Source of the DNA: VXNE01 sp965116625
GTDB taxonomy: Bacteria > Pseudomonadota > Gammaproteobacteria > Pseudomonadales > Azotimanducaceae
Length of the DNA stretch: 64,000 nt
NCBI GenBank assembly: GCA_965116625.1
Contig: OZ220717.1
Span: 558,001-622,000 of the forward strand
Reading direction: 5' to 3'
In this document: one piece after another, positions 42,616 through 53,521 of the stretch
How the letters are laid out: each line of letters begins with the position of its first letter
Numbering within the stretch: the first letter of the stretch is position 1
Program-made: the position numbers and the translations under genes
Notes under the pieces: generated by a model
Seen by the model: only the letters and a program-made list of their open reading frames with translations
Databases searched by the model: none
What the model was told of the DNA's origin: nothing

Positions 42616-44147
42616 CCGCTGTGCAAGACCTTCCGTCCTGGAATCGACTTGCGGCCCTCGCCGCGCAGCAACGTGTCTCGCGTCGTGCGTCGATGTGCCT
42701 CGAAACCGGCGGCCTGCTGATGGACTTCTCGAGACAACGGATGGACCAGGACGTCATCGATGCGCTGATCGCTCTCGCCGGGGAGAGCGGCATCGAATCC
42801 GCGATCGAAGACCTGTTCGAGGGCGCCCTCGTCAACGCGTCGGAACGCCGCGCCGCCCTGCATACCGCGATACGCGCGCCCCATCGAGAAAGGCCCGAAG
42901 CAGTTGCTGACGTGATCGAGGCGGAGCAGGCGCGAATGCTGGATGTGGCGAGACGCGTGAGAGAGGGTGATTGGCGCGGTTCGACCGGTAAGCCGTTCTC
43001 CACCGTGGTCCACATAGGGATCGGCGGTTCACGCCTAGGACCGGAACTCGTGGTGCACGCCCTCGGCGGCGATTTCGACATTCGCTTCCTGTCGAACGTC
43101 GATGGAAACGCCGCGATCCAGGCGTTCGCGGACCTCGACCCGGACGAAACCCTGATCGTCGTCGCCTCGAAGTCTTTCGGGACGCTCGAAACCATCACCA
43201 ACGCGCGCCATGCGCGAAGCTGGCTGCTCGAACGTACCGGAGACCCGGACGCGGTAGCGCGGCACTTCGTCGCGGTGACCGCCAACGTCGAAGCCGCGCG
43301 AGGCTTCGGCATTCCCGCAGACCGCTGCCTGCCGATGTGGGACTGGATCGGCGGCCGCTATTCGCTGTGGGCGTCAGTGGGCCTGCCCATCGCGATTGCC
43401 TTGGGTGAAACGATTTTTCGCGAACTCATCGGCGGTGCGCATCACATGGACCGTCATTTCCGCACTTCGGCACCCGCGGAAAACCTGCCGTTGATGCTGG
43501 CGCTGCTGGGGATCTGGAACAACAACTTCCTCGACGCTTCGACCCACGCGGTGCTCGTATACGACCATCGACTGGCGATCCTGCCCCAGTTCCTGCAACA
43601 ACTCGAAATGGAGAGCAGCGGCAAATCGGTCACGAACGACGGCACCCCTTCACGGGTCGACACGGCACAGGTGATCTGGGGCGGCGAAGAGACCGATGGC
43701 CAGCACTCTTTCCATCAACTGCTGCACCAGGGAACCCGCGCGTTCAGCGCGGACTTCGTCGCGGTCGCCGACCCCAGCCACGACCTCGCCGACCACCACC
43801 GTTGGCTGCTCGCCAATTGCCTGGGTCAGGGTGAAGCCTTGTTGACGGGCGCGTCTTCTCCGGCCGACGCGCCGCATCAAGGCGTCGCCGGCAATCACCC
43901 CTCGACAACCATCCTGCTCGACCGCCTCGACGGCCGCCGCCTCGGCATGTTGATTGCGCTATACGAGCACAAGGTGTTCTGCCAGAGCGTGATCTGGGGG
44001 ATCAATCCATTCGACCAGTGGGGCGTCGAACTCGGCAAGCAGCTTGCGCATCGCGTCTACGAAGCGCTGGGCGAAGATTCCGAAGGCGACGACACGGACG
44101 CGTCCACCTCCGGCCTCCTCGATACCTTGAAAAAGCGATGGCGGTAG
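42612..44147 (+). CDS. pgi: Glucose-6-phosphate isomerase
   Basis: Encodes a 511-residue phosphoglucose isomerase. Motifs are HIGIGGSRLGPELVVHAL, NVDGNAAIQAF, SKSFGTLETITNARHAR, and the catalytic QLEMESSGKSVTNDG and WGGEETDGQHSFHQLLHQG (Glu and His). The second signature GINPFDQWGVELGKQLA contains the active lysine. Translation is coupled to panC. The gene order panB-panC-pgi-acs is known from Pseudomonas; here two small genes separate pgi from acs. Confidence 0.96.
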   Translation: MTAVQDLPSWNRLAALAAQQRVSRRASMCLETGGLLMDFSRQRMDQDVIDALIALAGESGIESAIEDLFEGALVNASERRAALHTAIRAPHRERPEAVADVIEAEQARMLDVARRVREGDWRGSTGKPFSTVVHIGIGGSRLGPELVVHALGGDFDIRFLSNVDGNAAIQAFADLDPDETLIVVASKSFGTLETITNARHARSWLLERTGDPDAVARHFVAVTANVEAARGFGIPADRCLPMWDWIGGRYSLWASVGLPIAIALGETIFRELIGGAHHMDRHFRTSAPAENLPLMLALLGIWNNNFLDASTHAVLVYDHRLAILPQFLQQLEMESSGKSVTNDGTPSRVDTAQVIWGGEETDGQHSFHQLLHQGTRAFSADFVAVADPSHDLADHHRWLLANCLGQGEALLTGASSPADAPHQGVAGNHPSTTILLDRLDGRRLGMLIALYEHKVFCQSVIWGINPFDQWGVELGKQLAHRVYEALGEDSEGDDTDASTSGLLDTLKKRWR

Positions 44148-44154
44148 CGGCGTG

Positions 44155-44481
44155 TCAACCGACCCGAATCGGCACCTCGATAACCTCGCCCGACCGCACA
44201 GCGAGAATCGCCTCCTCGATCTCCTTTGTGTGCAGCCGCACGCGTGGCCAGGCATTGGCGAGGAGAACCACGATGCCTAACTGCCTTCTTTCAAGATTCT
44301 GTTGGTGCCGCAAGTTCTGATCGGTGGTCACAAGCACTTCGTACTCTTCCTGCTCCGCGAGGTCGAGCAGTTCGCCGTTACTCTTGTCCGACCAGCCCTT
44401 CTCTGCGAGCGTGTCCACGGAGTGTTCCGTCAGATGCTCCCGCAACGGTGCTGGCGTTCCCTGATCGAAGAGCAGCTTCAA
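44155..44481 (-). CDS. DUF5615 PIN-like protein (putative toxin)
   Basis: Encodes a 108-residue PIN-like protein of the DUF5615 (COG4634) type. The start is the TTG at 44481, which overlaps the stop of the upstream DUF433 gene by 4 nt (TTGA) and gives the canonical KLLFDQGTPAPLREHL. The acidic positions in LLFDQG, SNGELLDLAEQEEYEVLVTTDQNL fit a nuclease-like site. DUF433-DUF5615 pairs have been predicted as toxin-antitoxin modules by comparative genomics. Function here is inferred. It converges on pgi with 7 bp between stops. Confidence 0.75.
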   Translation of the reverse strand: MKLLFDQGTPAPLREHLTEHSVDTLAEKGWSDKSNGELLDLAEQEEYEVLVTTDQNLRHQQNLERRQLGIVVLLANAWPRVRLHTKEIEEAILAVRSGEVIEVPIRVG

Positions 44482-44732
44482 TGCGCCGGAGCGGCTCTCA
44501 ACGCCTTGGCTTCGTGTTCGAGCACGGCGCACACTTGCCGTCTTTCGACACCCGGGAACCACTCCACGAACTCGTCGATGGTCGCGCCACATGCGAGGTT
44601 TTCATAGAGCGCGTGTAGCGGAATCCGCGTACCGGTGAATACCCAGGCGCCACTGACCTTGCCCGGCGTCCGTTCTACGGCAGGGCATCCCTCCCAGTCC
44701 GCATGATTGATTGCCGCGTATCGTTGAACCAT
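44478..44732 (-). CDS. DUF433 protein (putative antitoxin)
   Basis: Encodes an 84-residue DUF433 (COG2442) protein with the typical core GAWVFTGTRIPLHALYENLACGATIDEFVEWFPGV (quoted in part: GTRIPLHALYENLACG and DEFVEWFPGV). These small HTH-like proteins commonly precede DUF5615 genes and are taken as antitoxins. The ATG at 44732 is the first sensible start. The 204-bp gap to the divergent acs (44733-44936) should hold both promoters; I see no clear boxes. Confidence 0.75.
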   Translation of the reverse strand: MVQRYAAINHADWEGCPAVERTPGKVSGAWVFTGTRIPLHALYENLACGATIDEFVEWFPGVERRQVCAVLEHEAKALRAAPAH

Positions 44733-44936
44733 TGTGGCGTCTCGTCGCCTCCGCCGCCCCACGCAGTCTTCAAAATCGACAGGACATTCTAACCCCATCG
44801 CGAGAGAGCACCTCACTGTACCGGCTCAGCACATAGGGCACTGAGGGGTGAGACGGTGGATTTGCAATCTACCGGGCAGTCCGCTAAATCAGCAGCAATC
44901 AGCCAACCCGGCTACGGCGCTACAGGAAAGGACAAC

Positions 44937-46865
<1,929 letters not shown>

Positions 46866-46938
46866 AGCCGCGCAGGCCGGACACCGTCGAGCACGGCAAG
46901 ACCCTACCCCCGCAGACGGGTCACCGCAGCGAACCCGG

Positions 46939-49023
46939 TTACGCCGCGTAGTTCGGCAGTTCCTTCATGGACAGCCTGATGCGGCCTCGCTGGTCGACAT
47001 CGAGTACGACCACATCCACATCCTGGCCTTCCTCGAGGTAGTCCCTGACCTTCTCCACTCTTTCCCGGGCGATCTCCGAGATGTGCAGCAGACCGTCCTT
47101 GCCGGGGAGAATGTTGACGAAGGCGCCGTAGTTCTCGATACGCGCGACCTTGCCGTTGTAGATCTTGCCGACCTCGGCTTCCGCGGTGATCTCCTCGATT
47201 CGCGCGACCGCGGCATCCTTGGCTTCCCGGTCTTCGGCGTAGACGCGCACCGTACCGTCGTCCTCGACGTCCACCTGCGCGCCGGTCTCTTCCTGGATGC
47301 CCTTGATGGTGGCACCACCCTTGCCGATGATGTCCCGGATCTTCTCCGGATGAACCTTGAGCGCGGCCATGGACGGCGCGTACTCCGACATCGACTCGCG
47401 CGAGGCGGCGATGACCTTGTTCATCTCGCCCAGGATGTGCAATCGCGCGGCGTGCGCCTTCTCCAGGGCGGTTTCCATGATCTCCTCGGTGATGCCATCG
47501 ATCTTGATGTCCATCTGTAGCGCGGTGACGCCATCGGCGGTGCCAGCCACCTTGAAGTCCATGTCGCCAAGATGGTCCTCGTCGCCGAGTATGTCGGTGA
47601 GCACCGCAAAGCGGTCGCCTTCCTTGACCAACCCCATGGCAACGCCCGCGACGGGTGCGCGCACCGGTACGCCGGCATCCATGAGCGAGAGGGACGCCCC
47701 GCATACGCTCGCCATGGAGCTTGAGCCGTTGCTCTCGGTGATCTCGGACACGACCCGGATCGTGTAAGGAAAGTTCGAAAGGTCGGGCAACACGGCGCCG
47801 ATGCCTCTGCGGGCCAGCCGGCCATGGCCGATTTCCCGCCTTTTCGGGCCGGTCATGAAGCCCGTTTCTCCCACGCAGTAGGGCGGGAAGTTGTAGTGCA
47901 GCATGAACTGGTCGTTGTACATGCCCTGCAGGGCCTCGATCCTGGCGGCATCCCGCAGCGTGCCCAGGGTAGTGACCACGATGGCCTGTGTTTCGCCCCG
48001 CGTGAACATCGCCGAGCCGTGGGTTCTCGGCAACATGCCGACATCGACCTCGATAGGTCTCACAGTATTGAGGTCCCGGCCGTCGATGCGCGGTTCGCCA
48101 GAGAGAATGCGTTCCCGCACGATGGATTTTTCGAGCTTGCCGAATCCATCGCTTACGTCGCCCTCACCGACCTCTTCGCCCGCGATCGCCTCGACGGCCC
48201 CGCTGCGCAAGTCGCGAACGCGCGCCTGGCGCGCCTGCTTGTCCGTAATGGAGTACGCCTCCTCAAGTGACTGTCCAATGTCCGCAGTCAGTCGGTCGAG
48301 GAGTGCCGTGTCTTCCGCGGGCGGCGCCCATTCCCACTTCGGTTTGCCGGCCTCGGCCGTCAGTGCATTGATCGCCTCGATCGCCACCTGCATTTCCTGG
48401 TGCGCGAAGAGCACGCCGCCGAGCATCTGGTCTTCGGTCAATTCCTGCGCTTCGGACTCCACCATCAGCACGGCGCCCACCGTGCCGGCCACGACCATGT
48501 TGAGCATCGATCCCGCGAGCGCTTCGTGGCCGGGGTTAAGGACGTACATGCCATCGCAGAAACCGACCCTGGCCGCGCCGATGGGACCCGCGAAAGGCAC
48601 ACCGGACAGGGACAGCGCCGCGGATGCGCCAATCATGGACACGATGTCCGGGTCCATGTCCCGTTCCGCGGACATGACGGTGCATATCACCTGCACTTCG
48701 TTCATGAACCCCTTTGGAAACAGCGGCCGAATCGGCCGGTCGATCAGGCGGCATGTGAGCGTTTCCTTCTCGCTGGGCCGCCCTTCCCGGCGAAAAAAAC
48801 CGCCGGGTATCTTTCCGGCGGCATAGGTTCGTTCTTCGTAGTTTACGGTGAGAGGGAAGAACCCCTGGTCGGGACGCGCTTCCTTCTCCGCGACGGCGGT
48901 ACATAACACCACCGTGTCGCCCATCGACGCGAGCACACTGCCCGACGCCTGCTTGGCGACCCGGTTCGTCTCCAGAACCACCTTGTGGTCGCCAAATTGA
49001 AATTCCTGTCTGATTGGATTCAC
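46939..49023 (-). CDS. pnp: Polyribonucleotide nucleotidyltransferase
   Basis: Encodes a 694-residue PNPase (711 in E. coli), the phosphorolytic 3'-5' exoribonuclease. Two RNase PH-like domains (for example FFRREGRPSEKETLTCRLIDRP and ETQAIVVTTLG), a KH domain (IRDIIGKGGATIKGIQEETG) and an S1 domain (GKVARIENYGAFVNILPGKDG) are present; motifs over 20 residues are abbreviated in spirit. The start is GTG at 49023 with AGGAG 7 nt upstream; an earlier in-frame start would read through the leader hairpin. The pair rpsO-pnp is conserved. Confidence 0.96.
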   Translation of the reverse strand: MNPIRQEFQFGDHKVVLETNRVAKQASGSVLASMGDTVVLCTAVAEKEARPDQGFFPLTVNYEERTYAAGKIPGGFFRREGRPSEKETLTCRLIDRPIRPLFPKGFMNEVQVICTVMSAERDMDPDIVSMIGASAALSLSGVPFAGPIGAARVGFCDGMYVLNPGHEALAGSMLNMVVAGTVGAVLMVESEAQELTEDQMLGGVLFAHQEMQVAIEAINALTAEAGKPKWEWAPPAEDTALLDRLTADIGQSLEEAYSITDKQARQARVRDLRSGAVEAIAGEEVGEGDVSDGFGKLEKSIVRERILSGEPRIDGRDLNTVRPIEVDVGMLPRTHGSAMFTRGETQAIVVTTLGTLRDAARIEALQGMYNDQFMLHYNFPPYCVGETGFMTGPKRREIGHGRLARRGIGAVLPDLSNFPYTIRVVSEITESNGSSSMASVCGASLSLMDAGVPVRAPVAGVAMGLVKEGDRFAVLTDILGDEDHLGDMDFKVAGTADGVTALQMDIKIDGITEEIMETALEKAHAARLHILGEMNKVIAASRESMSEYAPSMAALKVHPEKIRDIIGKGGATIKGIQEETGAQVDVEDDGTVRVYAEDREAKDAAVARIEEITAEAEVGKIYNGKVARIENYGAFVNILPGKDGLLHISEIARERVEKVRDYLEEGQDVDVVVLDVDQRGRIRLSMKELPNYAA

Positions 49024-49037
49024 TTCTTTCTCCTGTT

Positions 49038-49054
49038 GACGCGCTTGCCGCGTC
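49038..49054 (-). promoter_or_regulatory. pnp leader hairpin
   Basis: GACGCG and CGCGTC form a perfect 6-bp stem with a 5-nt loop directly upstream of the pnp ribosome-binding site. E. coli pnp mRNA has a leader stem-loop cut by RNase III and used for autoregulation; this may be its counterpart. The rest of the rpsO-pnp gap contains a second weak GC-rich hairpin just after rpsO. Confidence 0.4.
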
Positions 49055-49120
49055 ACAAATTCCTTTGCCCTTGAGGGCTGCCTTGTCTTGCTAAAGCCCG
49101 CGGATCCTTGCCGCAGGCGC

Positions 49121-49390
49121 CTATCGCCGCAATCCGAGCTGCTTGATCAACGCCGCGTATCTCTCGCTGTCCTTGGCCTTGAGGTAGTCGAGCAGTTTCC
49201 TTCTCTGGTTCACCATGCGGATCAGTCCCCGGCGGGAGTGATGGTCCTTGGCATGATCCCGAAAGTGAGCCTGCAGTGAGTTGATGTTGTGCGTAAGGAG
49301 CGCCACCTGGACTTCCGGCGAGCCGGTGTCGTTGTCGCTTCGTTGATGCTCCTTGACGATCTCCTGTTTGGTCTGTGCTGTCAGCGCCAT
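49121..49390 (-). CDS. rpsO: 30S ribosomal protein S15
   Basis: Encodes the 89-residue S15, an early-binding 16S rRNA protein. It reads MALTAQTKQEIVKEHQRS, then NDTGSPEVQVALLTHNIN, HSRRGLIRMVNQRRKLLDYL and a short basic end. The ATG at 49390 gives the exact family length with GGAG upstream; the longer frame upstream is not homologous. It lies between truB and pnp as in E. coli. S15 normally represses its own translation through its leader. Confidence 0.97.
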   Translation of the reverse strand: MALTAQTKQEIVKEHQRSDNDTGSPEVQVALLTHNINSLQAHFRDHAKDHHSRRGLIRMVNQRRKLLDYLKAKDSERYAALIKQLGLRR

Positions 49391-49459
49391 TTGTCTTGCT
49401 CCAATACTCCTGCGGTGCGCCGCTTCGTTGACTGTTCGTTGATACTGTTCATTCGCGCG

Positions 49460-49511
49460 TTTCTTTCGATTGTTTCCTTCGGCTGTTTCCTTCGCCCTTT
49501 TCTTTCGGCTC
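49460..49511 (-). repeat. Four 13-bp tandem repeats between truB and rpsO
   Basis: Four contiguous 13-nt units (starts 49460, 49473, 49486, 49499) of consensus TTTCYTTCGGCTG on the top strand, purine-rich in the transcript. The last unit overlaps the truB stop codon. They fill much of the 119-nt rpsO leader. Confidence 0.85.
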
Positions 49512-50469
49512 AGTTCGCGGGAATCAGCCGTCTCGGTGCCACGCGACCGTCGTCGAGGATTTCGCCTACGCCCAGAAAACGGGCACCGTTGCCTTCCGAT
49601 GTCTCTGGCGAAGCGGCTTCCGCGAGCCGAACCCACCCCTCGGTGGGGGCATGCGGCACGAGGACGGGCTGTCCCTGCCGCAAATAGTAGGCTGCATCGC
49701 CCGTCAAGGTAACCTCGGGCCATTGTCGAACCGCACTGGACACCGGCTGCAGCCACGCCTCCAGCCGTGTTCTGTCGTTCGCCTCCCCGAGATCCTCACC
49801 CGTTGGCTCGAGCATCTCGAAGGTCACGAGGTCGGACTCCCCGAAGGGCCCCGCCATCGTCCGGCGGAGCGCGGTGACGTGCGCGCCGCAACCCAACGAC
49901 TCGCCGAGTTCATGCACGATGGTTCGCACGTACGTTCCCTTGCTGCAATGAATATCGAGGTCAAGTTCGTCGCCCTCGAGCTCTCCGATCTCGATGGAAT
50001 AGACGGTCACCGACCGCGCCTTGCGCTCTACCTCGATCCCCTTCCGCGCGAGCTTGTACAGGGGCTGGCCCTGGTGCTTGACCGCCGAGAACATGGACGG
50101 CACCTGCTGGATTTCTCCGCGGTACGCATCGAGGGCCTTGTCCACTGCCGCCCGGGTCAGCCGCCCGACCGGCCGTTCGCGTATGACCTTTCCGTCGGCG
50201 TCGCCGCTGTCCGTACTAACCCCGAAGATGACCCGCGTCGTGTACTTCTTGTCGGACTCGAGCAGGTAGCGCGAGAACCTGGTGGCCTCACCGAAACAGA
50301 GCGGCAACACCCCCGTGGCCAGAGGATCGAGGCTTCCGGTGTGGCCGACCTTTCGCGCGGCAAAGAGTTGCTTGGCCTTCTGCACCGCATCGTTGGAACT
50401 CATGCCGCCCGGCTTGTCGAGCACCATGATGCCGTTCACGTCCCGGCCCCGGGGCCGTCTGCGCGCCAT
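49510..50469 (-). CDS. truB: tRNA pseudouridine(55) synthase
   Basis: Encodes a 319-residue TruB, which makes pseudouridine 55 in the T-loop of tRNAs. The catalytic aspartate is in KVGHTGSLDPLATGVLPLC. Other motifs are GIMVLDKPGGMSSNDAVQ, PSMFSAVKHQGQPLYKLAR and HCSKGTYVRTIVHELG. A C-terminal PUA-like region follows. Its ATG shares one base with the rbfA stop (TGATG), so translation is coupled. Confidence 0.96.
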   Translation of the reverse strand: MARRRPRGRDVNGIMVLDKPGGMSSNDAVQKAKQLFAARKVGHTGSLDPLATGVLPLCFGEATRFSRYLLESDKKYTTRVIFGVSTDSGDADGKVIRERPVGRLTRAAVDKALDAYRGEIQQVPSMFSAVKHQGQPLYKLARKGIEVERKARSVTVYSIEIGELEGDELDLDIHCSKGTYVRTIVHELGESLGCGAHVTALRRTMAGPFGESDLVTFEMLEPTGEDLGEANDRTRLEAWLQPVSSAVRQWPEVTLTGDAAYYLRQGQPVLVPHAPTEGWVRLAEAASPETSEGNGARFLGVGEILDDGRVAPRRLIPAN

Positions 50470-50957
50470 CAGTAGTCACCCGTCCGCGCGTCACGTGCGT
50501 CGTTCGTGCGAGGGGTATCCCCTCGCGCTGCTCTTTCTCTGCGAGGGGCATCCCCTCGCGCTGCTCTCTCTCTGCGAGGGGTATCCCCTCGCGCTCCCCG
50601 GGCCACGGCTTCGTCGATCAGAGCCTCGAGCCGGGGACCCGACTCAATGAGGTCGTCGTAGTGAAACCGCAAGCGCGGGGTTCTACGCATTCCCTGGCGC
50701 TGCGCCACTTCCGACCGAATGAAACCCGCCGCATTCCGCAACGTATCGACAAGGCCGGCCCGATCATCATCGGTGGCGGCCGACAGTGAACTCACGTAGA
50801 CGTCGGCAACCGAGAGGTCGCGACTGACCCGGACATCCGTAATGCTCACCAGTTCGAATCGCGGGTCGCCAGCACCGCGAAGCAATACTCGCGACAACTC
50901 TTCCCGCATGAACGCGGCTACGCGAGGTACCCGTTCGCTGTTGGAATCAGAGGACAT
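50469..50957 (-). CDS. rbfA: Ribosome-binding factor A with repeat-encoded tail
   Basis: Encodes a 162-residue RbfA, a cold-shock 30S maturation factor (133 in E. coli). The KH-type core includes RVAAFMREELSRVLLRG, FELVSITDVRVSRDLSVADV and RRTPRLRFHYDDLIESG. After about residue 120 there is an extra 35-residue tail built from an 11-residue repeat (ARGDTPRRERA). It is encoded by three 33-bp units that each contain the palindrome GCGAGGGGTATCCCCTCGC. The ATG at 50957 is chosen; a TTG 12 nt upstream is possible. It lies between infB and truB, the usual place. Confidence 0.9.
   Translation of the reverse strand: MSSDSNSERVPRVAAFMREELSRVLLRGAGDPRFELVSITDVRVSRDLSVADVYVSSLSAATDDDRAGLVDTLRNAAGFIRSEVAQRQGMRRTPRLRFHYDDLIESGPRLEALIDEAVARGARGDTPRRERAARGDAPRRERAARGDTPRTNDARDARTGDY
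50508..50592. repeat. Three 33-bp palindromic repeats inside rbfA
   Basis: GCGAGGGG-TA/CA-TCCCCTCGC occurs at 50508-50526, 50541-50559 and 50574-50592, exactly 33 bp apart, separated by CGCTGCTCTYTCTCT. The last is followed by GCTCCCCGG, as is the copy at 34607. The period is a multiple of three, so the rbfA frame stays open. Confidence 0.9.
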
Positions 50958-50978
50958 CAGATCACGCAATGTTCCGGA

Positions 50979-53516
50979 TCAGAGGGTCCGGGCGACTTCT
51001 CCGGATTCGAATACTTCGATCTTGTCGCCGACGCGCACATCGTTGTAGTTGCGAACGCCGATCCCGCACTCGAGGCCGCTGCGTACCTCGGCCACATCGT
51101 CCTTGAAACGCCGCAGCGACTCCAGTTCGCCTTCGAAAATGACCACGTTGTCCCGAAGCACCCGAATCTGCTTGTTTCGGGCGACGGTGCCGTCGACGAC
51201 CATGCAACCCGCGACCTGTCCGAATCGCGGTGCCGGGAAGACATCCCGAACCTCCGCCGTTCCGACGATCTCCTCGCGGATTTCCGGCATCAGGAGACCC
51301 TCGAGAATCCCCCTGACGTCGTCCAGGAGTTCGTAGATCACGCTGTAGTACTGCAGGTCGATACCTTCCCGCTCGATGACTGCCTTGGCGTTGTTGTCGG
51401 CTCGTACGTTGAAGCCGAATATCGCGGCCTCGGACGTCAACGCGAGCATCGCGTCAGATTCGGTAATGCCGCCGACTCCCGCACGGACAATGTTGACGCC
51501 AACCTCGTCGTTACCGAGCCTTCCGCACGCCTGCGAGATCGCCTCGAGCGACCCGCGAACGTCCGCCTTGAGCACGAGTCTCAACACGCGCTTCTCACCC
51601 TGGGCCAGGTCCGCAAAGATGCTCTCGATATTGGCTGCCTGCTTGACGTTGCGCCTCGCCTGGCTCTGGTCTGACCGGAACTCCGCGAGCTCCCGCGCTC
51701 GCCTCTCGTCCGCGACAACGGAGAAATCGTCGCCTGCTTCCGGCGTCGCATTCAGACCCAGTATCTCGACCGGGACCGATGGACCCGCCTCTTCGACAGG
51801 TTCTCCCCGTTCGTTCATCATCAGCCGGACGCGCCCGTAGTGTTCTCCCGCAATCGCGACATCGCCGCGTTTCAGCGTTCCGTTCTGCACCAGTAGCGTG
51901 GCTACCGGACCGCGGCCGCGGTCAAGGCGGGATTCCACTACGACTCCCTGTCCCGGGGCATCCGGAACGGCCTTGAGTTCCAGTATCTCCGCCTGCAGGT
52001 TGATTGCCTCGAGCAGTCGACCGACACCATCGCCCGTCTCTGCGGACACTTCGATAAACTGCGTGTCGCCGCCCCAGTCTTCGGGGATGACATCCAGGCC
52101 CGAGAGTTCATTCTTGATGCGCTCGGGATCGGCACCCTCCAGGTCCATCTTGTTGATGGCCACGATAATGGGAACTTCCGATGCCTTGGCGTGCTGCACC
52201 GCCTCTTCCGTCTGCGGCATGACGCCGTCGTCTGCAGCCACCACGAGCACCACAATGTCGGTAGCCCGGGCGCCGCGCGCGCGCATTGCTGCGAATGCGG
52301 CGTGTCCCGGCGTGTCCAGGAAACTGATGTCGCCATACTCGGTGGTCACCCGGTAGGCGCCGATGTGCTGGGTGATTCCTCCGGCCTCACCCGCCACGAC
52401 CCGGGTGTTGCGGATGTAGTCGAGCAGCGAAGTCTTGCCGTGGTCCACGTGTCCCATCACCGTCACGACCGGGGACCGCGGTTCGCTTTCCCCATCGATG
52501 ATCAACGACTCCCTGTGTTCCTGCTCGATCTCGTCGGCGGCCACCAGCTTTACCTTGTGCCCCATTTCCTCGACGACGAGCGTGGCGGTCTCCTGGTCCA
52601 GCGGCTGGTTGATCGTAGCCATCACGCCCATGTCCATGAGCGTCTTTATGACCTCGCCGGCCTTGACGCTCATGCGCTGGGCCAGTTCGCCCACCTGCGT
52701 GAATTCGGGCAGCTCGACTTCCCGCTGGATCGCGTCCTGTGGCAGCGTGAATTCGCCGCCCTTGGTCTCGACTGAAATGGTCGTGGGTGTCACACGTCGC
52801 CTGGGAGGACGCCCCTGGCGCTTCAACGAGAGTTCCCGGCGACGAGACCTGCCGTCCCCAAACTCGTCTTCCCGGGCCCGGTCCCTGTCCTTCGCCCGGT
52901 CTATCCTGTCCTTTGCGCGTTTCCCGACCCGCTCCTGGGTCCTGGCCGCTTCGGCGGCAGCGGCTGCCTTCGCGCCTTCAGCAGCTATTGCCGCTTCCGC
53001 CGCCCGCTTCGCCTCCTCCTCCATCCGGGCGATCTGCTCGCGCCTCTGCTGCTCCTGCTCTTCTTTCTCGCGTTGCCGCCGCGCCGCGTTCTCGCGGACC
53101 TCTTCTTCCGCGGCCTTGCGGGCCAATTCCTGTTGCCTTATCCGCTCGGCCTCGATCTCGACCTGCGTGGGTTTCGCTTCCGGGGGCGCGGGCGGCACGA
53201 CCGCGGGTTTCGCCGCCTCGCCACCCTTGACGTAGATACGACGCCGCTTCCGTTGCACGGAAACCGTATGTCCGGCACGGCCCTGCCCCGCCTTGAGAGT
53301 AGAGCGCGAAGTGCGCTTCAGGGTGATCCGCCTTGGCGGACTCGGCGCGGCTTCCTTGGCACGATTCAGGTGGGCGAGCAACTGCCGCTTCTGTTCATCG
53401 TTAACGGGATCGTCCTCGTTTTCGTGGGGCAGGCCCGCATCACGCATCTGTTTCAGGAGACGCTCCACGGGGACGTTCACCGCGGCGGCCAGTTGCTTGA
53501 CCATTACTTCTGCCAT
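50979..53516 (-). CDS. infB: Translation initiation factor IF-2
   Basis: Encodes an 845-residue IF-2, the GTPase that brings initiator tRNA to the 30S subunit. An N-terminal IF2N domain (VKQLAAAVNVPVERLLKQM) is followed by a long Glu/Arg/Ala-rich coiled segment and a second IF2N domain. The G domain has GHVDHGKTSLLDYIR, DTPGHAAFAAMRARGA and INKMDLEGADP. Domains binding fMet-tRNA end the protein. It lies 5 bp after nusA and 21 bp before rbfA, in the conserved order. Confidence 0.97.
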   Translation of the reverse strand: MAEVMVKQLAAAVNVPVERLLKQMRDAGLPHENEDDPVNDEQKRQLLAHLNRAKEAAPSPPRRITLKRTSRSTLKAGQGRAGHTVSVQRKRRRIYVKGGEAAKPAVVPPAPPEAKPTQVEIEAERIRQQELARKAAEEEVRENAARRQREKEEQEQQRREQIARMEEEAKRAAEAAIAAEGAKAAAAAEAARTQERVGKRAKDRIDRAKDRDRAREDEFGDGRSRRRELSLKRQGRPPRRRVTPTTISVETKGGEFTLPQDAIQREVELPEFTQVGELAQRMSVKAGEVIKTLMDMGVMATINQPLDQETATLVVEEMGHKVKLVAADEIEQEHRESLIIDGESEPRSPVVTVMGHVDHGKTSLLDYIRNTRVVAGEAGGITQHIGAYRVTTEYGDISFLDTPGHAAFAAMRARGARATDIVVLVVAADDGVMPQTEEAVQHAKASEVPIIVAINKMDLEGADPERIKNELSGLDVIPEDWGGDTQFIEVSAETGDGVGRLLEAINLQAEILELKAVPDAPGQGVVVESRLDRGRGPVATLLVQNGTLKRGDVAIAGEHYGRVRLMMNERGEPVEEAGPSVPVEILGLNATPEAGDDFSVVADERRARELAEFRSDQSQARRNVKQAANIESIFADLAQGEKRVLRLVLKADVRGSLEAISQACGRLGNDEVGVNIVRAGVGGITESDAMLALTSEAAIFGFNVRADNNAKAVIEREGIDLQYYSVIYELLDDVRGILEGLLMPEIREEIVGTAEVRDVFPAPRFGQVAGCMVVDGTVARNKQIRVLRDNVVIFEGELESLRRFKDDVAEVRSGLECGIGVRNYNDVRVGDKIEVFESGEVARTL

Positions 53517-53521
53517 TCCGA

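Noticed and set aside
46866..46938. Terminator between the convergent acs and pnp
   Set aside because: I found no stem with a U-run in this 73-bp gap on either strand.
50508..50592. Possible mini-CRISPR (three palindromic repeats)
   Set aside because: The intervals are only 14 bp and almost identical, the array is in frame inside rbfA, and no cas genes are near.
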